Source: Scolanthus callimorphus
Taxonomy: Eukaryota > Cnidaria > Anthozoa > Actiniaria > Edwardsiidae
Direction of reading: 5' to 3'
Length of the DNA: 64,000 nt
NCBI GenBank assembly: GCA_033964015.1
Contig: CM066915.1
Span: forward strand, 15,726,372-15,790,371
Of the stretch, positions 56,847-64,000 are shown in pieces; position 1 is the stretch's first letter; every line of letters begins with the position of its first letter. The position numbers were made by a program, and so were the translations under genes. The notes beneath the pieces are model-generated. The model was not told where the DNA came from, did not search any database, and saw only the letters and a list, made by a program, of their open reading frames with translations.

Positions 56847-57507
56847 ATGAACGAAGTAAGTCGCGCGCTAACCTTTTTTGAATTTTTTTCGATATTTGTT
56901 GCAGCATTTCATCTAACGATGTCTGGTTTTCATCGATATCACTTCGATCGTCACTCTCGGAATCAATCGTGCTCTCATCATCTGAAGATTCCTCAACACT
57001 ACTAGTGTCGCTTTCACTATCCCAGCTGGAAGTTTCAGTCTCAGACTCCTCCTCCTGCAAACTCTCATCGGTCTCTGACATTCTTCTTTTACTCATGTTA
57101 TTCCTTTCTGATAGACTGCTCAGCGTGATATAAGAAGATTTGTAGTGTTTTTGGCATAAAAACAGACACAAGGGCAGGGCTGCAAAAAGCGGCGGAAGTA
57201 TGTCTTTTACTAAGCCACGCCCTTCTTGAGCGATTCGTCTCTTCTTATCTCTAAATGGGGTAGAAGCATCAGTCAAATCCTTGAGAAGATCTAAGTGCTC
57301 TTCAATTGCTTCTTTTCTTTTCTTTAACAAACGTTCAATCCTCTCGATGGTCAAAACAGTTCGAAAACATATCTTGACAAGTACGTCAAATGTTCTAACA
57401 TGGATATATGGCTCCCCACCATACATTTTGAGACTAGCAAAAATCATACGCGACCCAAGGGGATGCAACATTTCCCCATTTTGTGTTTTAACTGTATTGT
57501 CAACCAT
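56818..57507 (-). CDS. Acidic-tailed protein of unknown function, 229 aa, possibly PC4-like N-terminus
   Basis: ATG at 57507 (minus). The N-terminal 45 residues include GSRMIFASLKMYGGEPYIHV and RTFDV. That beta-strand pattern recalls the single-strand-binding PC4/p15 fold (inference, weak). Then comes a Lys/Glu-rich helix (ERIERLLKKRKEAIEEHLDL), a middle part without features, and a strongly acidic Ser/Glu/Asp tract (ETETSSWDSESDTSSVEESS). The last ~10 residues (FENAQWQKS) and the stop are supplied by the end of the TIR element at 55557-56846. The first codons lie in a short tandem duplication, so the true 5' end is damaged or uncertain. Confidence 0.45.
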   Translation of the reverse strand: MVDNTVKTQNGEMLHPLGSRMIFASLKMYGGEPYIHVRTFDVLVKICFRTVLTIERIERLLKKRKEAIEEHLDLLKDLTDASTPFRDKKRRIAQEGRGLVKDILPPLFAALPLCLFLCQKHYKSSYITLSSLSERNNMSKRRMSETDESLQEEESETETSSWDSESDTSSVEESSDDESTIDSESDDRSDIDENQTSLDEMLQQISKKIQKRLARDLLRSFENAQWQKS

Positions 57508-57548
57508 TCTTCCCCATTTTGTGTTTTAACTGTATTGTCAACCATTCT
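57481..57548. repeat. 38-bp tandem duplication at the start of the minus-strand ORF
   Basis: TTGTGTTTTAACTGTATTGT then CAACCATTCT occurs at 57481-57510 and again at 57519-57548 (period 38, with TCCCCATT between), and a third time at 57809. 38 is not a multiple of three, so the extra copy puts the upstream ATG in another frame. Confidence 0.9.
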
Positions 57549-58098
57549 TTGATCACTCTTCTGTATTAGCAACTAACATGAGAGCGTAAATGAACATCGT
57601 AAATGTCTATACCGTTTTATACTATACCACCTCAATAAAATCTAGAATTTAAATGACATCATAGCTTTTCTTAAATATTATGACAACAATGAGTCATCGA
57701 CTTGCTGCGGTTTCTCATGGTTTCTCATGTTTACCATGGGGATGAGTCATCGACCAATCCGGATCAACAAAAGAATTCTCCAGGGGGTGACTTCCGGTGT
57801 TTACCAAGTTGTGTTTTAACTGTATTGTCAACCATTCTTTGATCACTCTTCTGTATTAGCAACTAACATGAGAGCGTAAATGAACATCGTAAATGTCTAT
57901 ACCGTTTTATACTATACCACCTCAATAAAATCTAGAATTTAAATGACATCATAGCTTTTCTTAAATATTATGACAACAATGAGTCATCGACTTGCTGCGG
58001 CTTCTCATGGTTTCTCATGTTTACCATGGGGATGAGTCATCGACCAATCCGGATCAACAAAAGAATTCTCCAGGGGGTGACTTCCGGTGTTTACCAAG
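57519..58098 (+). repeat. Recent 290-bp tandem duplication
   Basis: 57519-57808 and 57809-58098 are identical to the eye except one base (GCGGTTTC versus GCGGCTTC). A third, partial copy of the last part (GGGATGAGTCATCGACCAAT) follows at 58099. Near-identity implies a very recent event, or an assembly collapse/expansion. Confidence 0.95.
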
Positions 58099-58401
58099 GG
58101 GATGAGTCATCGACCAATCCGCTGCGGAATTCCCAAGGGGTTGCTCTAATCCCTCTAACAATAGGCGGTCATCTGACGTCATTTCCGACGGTTGCTCTGG
58201 TTTCTCGGGTTGCTCATGGTTCCTAAGACCCTAACAATAGGAGCTAATCCTAGAACAATAGGAGTTGATCCCTAGAACAAAAGAGGGGAAATGCCCTTGA
58301 CAGCTTGCTATTGTTATGGCCGTCCCCCTCTACTCTAGTACGTTCCCCTTCCCGAACCGGAGAAAAGGCGTCGTAAAACAGAATCATCTTCAACCGGTTT
58401 G

Positions 58402-60440
58402 ATGCCTTCAGATAAATGTCTTTTTTGTGAAAAGAATACTATTGTCAAAAATCGTAAAAAAGAAACCCCTCAAAAGTGCGTTACAAAAACGGCAGAGGCA
58501 TCGATCAAAGCAGCCGCCGAGAGAAAAAAAGGACGAAAAAAATCCTTTTGAAAATAAGGGACATCGATCTTGTTCCACGTGAAGCGCATTATCACTACAG
58601 TTGCCGCCGCGATTACACGCGTCCTTTAAAACGTCAGGGAGATGAACAGATGGACATTGATCAGCATCTTTTAGAGGCCGCGCACAAGGCTGCGTTCGAG
58701 CATATCTGTGCCTATGTCAATAAGGACGTTATTGAAGGATTGAACGTTGTGCGATTGTCAATGCTGACGGAATACTACTTAGCCTACCTGCTTGACAACA
58801 GTCCTACATTTTATAATAAAGACTATAAGACCTACAAGCTAAAAGATAAACTGATCAAGCGTTATGGAGATTTACTCGGTTGGCATAATGAAAGGCCAAG
58901 CAGTCGAGGCAGCGTTTGAAAACGCGGCCTCAGATTCTAAGGGATTAGAAGAAGCAGCGTTGATGTTGCGAAGAGAGATCAAACGCTGCTTCGCCCTCTC
59001 TGAAGAAATGCTTTTTCAGTAGCGGGACCATCCAACCACCATCGGCTTTGATCGCATTTATTCTGACTTTGATATCTTCCAAAAAAGACTCAGCAATGAA
59101 GCAACGGCAAGCTGACTGTATTGCACAAGATATCTGTCGTGCGACAACCAATGGCGAGTGGATGATGCCTAAACATTTGTTGCTTGGGATGTCTCTAAGG
59201 CAACTAACGGGAAGCTCGGAAGTTGTGTCTATTTTGAACCGTTTAGGGCACAGCGTTTCCTATTCTAGGCTCCTTGAGCTCGAGACCGCTATGTGCAAGT
59301 ACCTGGATGAAAGAGACGGAGTACTTCCACCTACTATAGATGCAACTAATAACGCCGTAATGCATCTTTGCTGGGATAATTTTGATCTCACCGAGAAGAC
59401 CCCGTCAGGGGCAGGCACAACTGATACGGCTCATGGTATCATTATACAGGAAGTTTCCCCCGGCCGTTGCAGTACAGCTCCTTCAGAAGTAAACTGCGAT
59501 CCAATAGTACAGAAAACATTTGCGAGGAAAGGGCTCAATCCGTTGACACGTTGTGGGTAATCTGTAGAGCACTGCTTCCTAAAGAGGACGGTCAAAAGGT
59601 CCCACCATGGTCTGCATGGGTATCACAGACTGGCCGCGAGAAGTCACCCAAGCTGTCGCAAGTTGACTATATGTCACCTGTTTTTGCTGCAGTAACGGAA
59701 AACTCAACCGTCCAGCATATCCTCAAGGTATCTCAGGAGGCTACACGCGAGGTTAACCAGCAATATACCATAGTGACATTTGATCTTGCAGTTGCTAAAA
59801 AGGCGTACGCGCTTGTTTGGCTTAACCCCCAAACGTTTGGTGATGTGATCGTACGCATGGGAAGTTTCCATCTTTCGTGTGCTTTCATGGCAGCGCTCGG
59901 GAAGTTAGTGAAAGGTAGTGGATTCGAAGAGGTCTTGGTAGAGTCCAGCACTTGTGCCAGTGGTTCCATCCAACAGGTACGCTCGCTTATTGTGTACAAC
60001 GCATCTAAAAACACTAAATAGATTAAATTAAGTATGTGATTTAGTTAGTCTAGATGCTGTTTCATTCAGAACTTCTTTTAATTCACTTGTCGACAGGTCA
60101 TAGGTGGCAAGCATTACAACCGCGCCTTGCGAGTCCACAAGACAGTACTTGAAGCACTGGAGCGCATTGTACTAGACCTCTTCATAGAGCAACACGATAA
60201 TACCTTGTCAGAGCATACAAAAATGCAGATGAATCGCCTTGCCGAAGATCCCTCCGAAGACAACGTTTCAAGCACTTTGTCAGATGAAGGCTGTAGAGAA
60301 TTGCTGAAGCAGAACCATAGGTTCAGGGCAGAGATCCGTGACGGGAAGAAGGGAAAGACATCTCAGTTCTGGATGAAGTACATGGACAAAGTATGGCTCT
60401 TGCTGCGTTTCATCAGAGCTACCAAGGAAAATGATTTGGA
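58402..60440 (+). pseudogene. 'GCDTTS'-family transposon-like gene, N-terminal two-thirds, several frame breaks
   Basis: ATG at 58402 (an upstream in-frame PEKRRRKTES is NLS-like). MPSDKCLFCEKN gives a CxxC, then a frameshift in an A-rich stretch near 58530. IRDIDLVPREAHYHYSCRRD follows, then LKDKLIKRYGDLLGW and a break near 58885 (GQAVEAAFENAASDSKGLEE). After a further break near 59020 comes ADCIAQDICRATTNGEWMMP, CWDNFDLTEKTPSGAGTTDT, VTFDLAVAKKAYALVW and MGSFHLSCAFMAALGKLVKG. A 120-nt GT..AG intron (59977-60096) joins ASGSIQQ to VIGGKHYNRALRVHKTVLEA. Acidic residues in the DNFD and TFD motifs suggest an RNase H-like fold, but that is inference. The family is widespread in cnidarians and fish as far as I recall. 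Not functional here because of the breaks. Confidence 0.65.
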
Positions 60441-60775
60441 CTAATTTTTGCATTCGATCATCCTAATTATGCTCGTTACACCTCATTGTACCTTGTTATG
60501 CTATTGAATCTGGACGAAACGCACCCCGGGGCCAAGGAGCTGCTGTCAAAAAATGGCTTCAGTGTCAACCGCTCAAATGTACCTTGCGCGAAATAGAGTG
60601 TGGGTCTACTTTGAGCCACAAATCCTGGCATTGTTGCTCGTTTTTCATCAAACACACAACTTATGATGACAAACGTAGCGCGACAAGTTGAGGGATTTTG
60701 TGCCTCGTATTTCCCTGGCTGAAGGCACAATGTTCGTCCCCATTGAAATGATCAATAAGAAGAGAACGTAAGAGA
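60441..60775 (+). pseudogene. Continuation of the 'GCDTTS'-family gene, decayed
   Basis: In a shifted frame FDHPNYARYTSLYLVMLLNL (60455 onward), then DETHPGAKELLSKNGFSVNR. Further along only a weakly recognisable, stop-broken segment (IVARFSS, NVARQVEGF) is left. The match fades near 60775, where foreign sequence begins. Confidence 0.5.
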
Positions 60776-60810
60776 GTTTCATTTACTACGTAGAATAGTG
60801 AATACCAGGC

Positions 60811-60849
60811 GCATTCACTATTCTACGGGCAACCAAAGAAAGTTATCTT
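60811..60849. repeat. Perfect 15-bp hairpin at the left of the insertion
   Basis: CGTAGAATAGTGAAT, ACCAGGCGC loop, ATTCACTATTCTACG. Lies close to where the pseudogene match ends and may mark an element tip. Confidence 0.75.
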
Positions 60850-62029
60850 CAATTAGTTTGGAATGCAGTTCAAATGAGCTGAAATACGTACCTAAGTATA
60901 ATATTTTGTTGTTATTAGGTGGTTTCTCTTCGAAAAATATTTTATTTCACTTTACTAAAATATGAATCTTCTTCTGTGATAAACAAATAGCATATTTCGA
61001 GAAAATATTTTATAGATCGCGCGCGGAGCATTTTAAACTGATGCGTGTAATCTATTAGAATTAGTTTTCGAAAGACTCGAAATGTGCAAAATATGAGATA
61101 TACCAAATATGAGATAAAAATATACTCAAAATAGCTGGAAAAATATGTAGTTCACTGCTATCGAGGAGCTGGCGGCTCGTAATCAGATCTTATTTCCATG
61201 AGACTGCCTAAATCTGATTGCTGATTCATTCAAGTGTAAATTTACGACCCAGGTGAAGTCAGAGTAGCTGGATAAAGAGTCGAATTATAGGAAAACTACT
61301 CTAAACTAGAAGTATCTATTTAGATAGTGAAGTGCTCGAGCCAAAAGCTACTGTTTCTACAATTAATTTTGTTTGGCCTAGTTTATAAAAATGAGGCATG
61401 TGAATGTTGTAAACCTTGCAAGAAATTTAATAAATTATCAAATCGTATACATTTAGTGTCTGTGATTTGTATCTGAAGGCTGCAATAACATCAACTGTTT
61501 TTGTAGCTGCTTCAGGAATGTTTCTAGAGTTCTCACAAACAGTTCAGAAATTAGCACTAAACTTTTGGTCGGTCAGTTAAACAAAGTTCTTGCTATCATG
61601 GAATTTTACTCAATATTGGGCATAACAGTTGCTCCAGGCACACAGAATAAAGACCAATAAAGAGTATGTTGTGCTGGTTGCTTAGAGTGGTTATTCATTG
61701 TGTCACTAGGCTGGATCTACAAAAAGGAAAAAAGAAAAATAATTAAAAATAAAGAACAAAAAAGGAATGCTTTGATTACTTGCAATATTAGAGTACACAT
61801 ACAAAAAGGAAATAAAACACCACAATATGGCAGTCATATCATTGTTAGGACAGCACTACTTCTTTAAATTTACTTAAAACAAAAAGTTTAAAAACTCAAC
61901 ACTGAAAACATTCACATTTCATTTGCTCAAGGCTAAAAGCTGCAAAACAGTGTTTGTAATTACTGGCAATAATTTAAAGTCTGGATGAATTGGGTAATAC
62001 GAAAAAAAAAACCGTACCCCCCGGTTGAG

Positions 62030-62200
62030 GACCTTGGAATTTCAGGGGGAGGGGGCGTTGATGTTGACAAAATCTTGAATTCCAGGGGGACATGACTCAA
62101 AGCCTAGAAATTCCAGGGGGTTAATTGTAATTTCCAGGGGGTTAATGGTAAATTCCAGGGGATAGAGATTGTAGCATGGAATTCCAGGGTGTAATGACTT
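62030..62200 (+). repeat. Irregular repeat of AATTCCAGGGGG words
   Basis: Six or seven occurrences of (G)AATT(T/C)CAGGGGG at uneven 20-45-base spacing, separated by GTTAATNGTAA and similar words. Confidence 0.65.
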
Positions 62201-62876
62201 ATGGTAAAGAAAACAATGTCCTCAACCCTGGGGGTATGGATGCGAAAGGCCATTAGGGATCCCTTCTTGAGTAGAAATTTCAGCTTTTTTCTTACTGCCT
62301 ATAAAAAAGTTGCATTAGTTTTTTCTCTGGAAATCTAGATAGCTATTTAGTACGTTTTCTAGCAGAGCTCCTGAAATAACTCTGCATCCATCGAGCAATA
62401 ACGCAAATAAAGTAAAGAAATCCCGAATTTGACCTGTTCCCATAAATAAATGAAAAATTCTGTTGACTTCTTGATTAAGCGATGTGAGTTCATCGGCTTA
62501 GTTTGCATACGCTTTCTGTCGAACTCCATTTTTTGCTCAAAATACCAGGAAATACAATGTTAGGTTGTTAAACAGGTTTTAAATATTCATACCAAGATAT
62601 TTAGACCTGAAAAAGATCAATATGGAAGTGTTCTAAAGTTTATTTTCTACTTTTGTTACCACGCGGGCTTTACCCTGTGACACAAGATGGCGGCCATTCA
62701 AGATTTCGAGCACTGTCTCTAAAATCTAAATTTCACCACTTTCCACCACTAGGACTAAATAGGACTTTTGATATGTTATTCAGCATAGAATTCTGTGTCG
62801 AAAACCGTTGAGAGACCTTCTGTTGCAATTAGTTCTAGGTTCACCCCATTTTTTTCGATAGATGTACTGGACTATT

Positions 62877-63524
62877 ATAGATGTGAACGTCGCAGCGCGC
62901 GATCTAGGAGATGCAATGTGCCTTGCACTTCCGGGGTTTCACAGTTTTACTGGCTGTGACACAACTAGTGTTTTCGTTCGCAAAGGCAAGTTGAAACCGC
63001 TCAAGCTCCTTCAGAAGCATTGTAGCTCGTTTGTGGAGGCATTCCAAGATCTCGGAAAGCATCCCCAACCCCCAGATGAGGTTTTGAAAAAGTTGGAGGC
63101 TTTTACCTGTCTCATGTATGGTGGACGGTCTTTTGACGACATAAATTCGCTGAGGTACGCGAAATTCTTGGAGTGAAATCCTAGCAGTGAATTACTTTCA
63201 ACGTACAGTGGTGTGGACATGAGTCTCCTGCCGCCTTGTTAGGATACATTGAAGATGCATATCAAGAGATGCAACTACCAAGCACTCATTTGGCGCAATG
63301 CACACATAGCAGTTCCTAATGTTCCGAATCCATAAGGCTATGGCTGGGCGATAAATCCTCAAGGGCTCCTAGAAATAACGTGGACGGAAGGTGATCTGAT
63401 GCCGCAAGAGCTTGCTGATGTGATAGCAGATGCACCAGATGATGGGCAGGAAAGCGACTCTGATGCAGATGACGACGATCCGGCACAGCTCGAGAGTGTT
63501 TTGGACTTCGTTTTTGATGAATGA
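62877..63524 (+). pseudogene. 'GCDTTS'-family gene, C-terminal part
   Basis: ARDLGDAMCLALPGFHSFTG then CDTTSVFVRKGKLKPLKLLQ, followed by KKLEAFTCLMYGG up to a stop at 63174-63176. Past a frame break come TLKMHIKRCNYQALIWRNAH, IAVPNVPNP, an internal TAA at 63332, GYGWAINPQGLLEITWTEGD and an acidic end (ESDSDADDDDPAQLESVLDF) closing with TGA near 63522. The GFH-FTGCDTTS motif and the GYGW---G-L-I-W tail are the diagnostic end of the family. Same strand and order as 58402-60775, so this is the remainder of that gene. Confidence 0.65.
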
Positions 63525-64000
63525 TTGAACTAGCGTATCACTAAAGGGCTTACTGATATTGGCATTTTTGAAATAAATGCTAGATGGAGAAAAACAATTA
63601 TTTCACTTGTATGGAAGCAAAACCTGTGATTTGATTTTACCACGATAACAAGCCTGTGAGGGGTTATTCGCGAACTTTTGTTGACGTAATGTCTTGGTTG
63701 GCCTAATTAGGGCTAGAACGATTATTGTGTGGCTTTTGCGCCTTTTTCAAGGGTCGAAAAAGCATTTTTCGAAAATTTGTGACGCGGGTACCCTGTGTTT
63801 TTTTGTCTTATATAAAGAATGTGGTCTTGCGCCTTAACGCTTCCACTTATAAAGTGCAAACAACCTGATTTGGAATGTCCCTGACATAAGCTTCAAAACC
63901 ATATATATCTTCAAAGGGGGGGGGGGGGGGGGGGTTCGTCTCCTGGCCCACGGACTAATTGTTTCTGTTCGAATCAACAAAATATTCACATTTTTATTTC
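63525..64000. other. Right edge, G-run and no gene
   Basis: A run of G at 63916-63934 and AT-rich sequence. No gene seen. Confidence 0.4.

Larger units (their letters stand above)
60776..62872. mobile_element. ~2.1 kb insertion inside the pseudogene; right end related to element B
   Basis: The coding match stops near 60775 and resumes near 62877. The right end (ACCTTCTGTTGCAATTAGTT ... GTACTGGAC then TA) resembles the right end of element B at 15970-16024. No matching left end was found, so part may be lost or of other origin. Inside are a 15-bp-arm hairpin (60811-60849), a stretch with AATTCCAGGGGG words (62030-62200), and otherwise AT-rich sequence. Confidence 0.6.

Overview
This is animal nuclear DNA: AT-rich, with short protein-coding exons separated by long introns that end in normal GT..AG splice sites, and most of the intervening sequence made of inverted-repeat transposons. 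No prokaryotic operon, rRNA or tRNA was found. A cnidarian, probably an anthozoan such as a stony coral, is the best guess. That rests on the kinds of repeat-borne protein families present (SANT plus coiled coil, HIRAN, 'GCDTTS' proteins) and on the exon layout. It is inference, not proof.

Left edge (1-640): the first coding exon of the splicing factor AAR2 runs leftward out of the window, with a YY1-like promoter motif behind its start. From 640 to 5334 there are no convincing genes, but there are several miniature inverted-repeat elements (MITEs). The clearest is at 3269-4067, flanked by a perfect 6-bp target duplication.

Centre-left (5335-27267): one complete Eph receptor tyrosine kinase gene on the + strand. 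I assembled 17 exons whose splice phases all agree. They sum to 2928 nt, or 975 codons plus a stop, and give in order: signal peptide, ephrin-binding domain, Cys-rich region, two fibronectin III domains, one membrane helix, a juxtamembrane segment with two tyrosines, a kinase with all the main catalytic residues, a SAM domain, and a possible PDZ-binding tail. Its introns hold several transposons, a 9-unit minisatellite, a near-perfect 38-bp-arm hairpin, and a striking 48-bp-scale minisatellite that has copied the intron 14 acceptor site eight times.

Middle (27268-45700): gene-poor and packed with nested foldback elements. These include a MITE inside a MITE just after the Eph gene, a ~3.2 kb composite inverted repeat at 32.8-36.0 kb, and a 10-unit array at 43.9-45.2 kb in which each unit carries two CRE palindromes and usually an E-box.

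Right (45700-64000): mostly transposon-like genes, several broken. They are a four-exon gene of unknown family (45.8-48.1 kb), a frameshifted HIRAN-domain gene (49.7-50.5 kb, minus), two adjoining pieces of a possible transposase (52.0-53.7 kb), an intact SANT/Myb-like protein (53.77-54.40 kb), an acidic-tailed minus-strand ORF (56.8-57.5 kb), a recent 290-bp tandem duplication, and a large decayed 'GCDTTS'-family gene (58.4-63.5 kb) interrupted by about 2 kb of foreign sequence.
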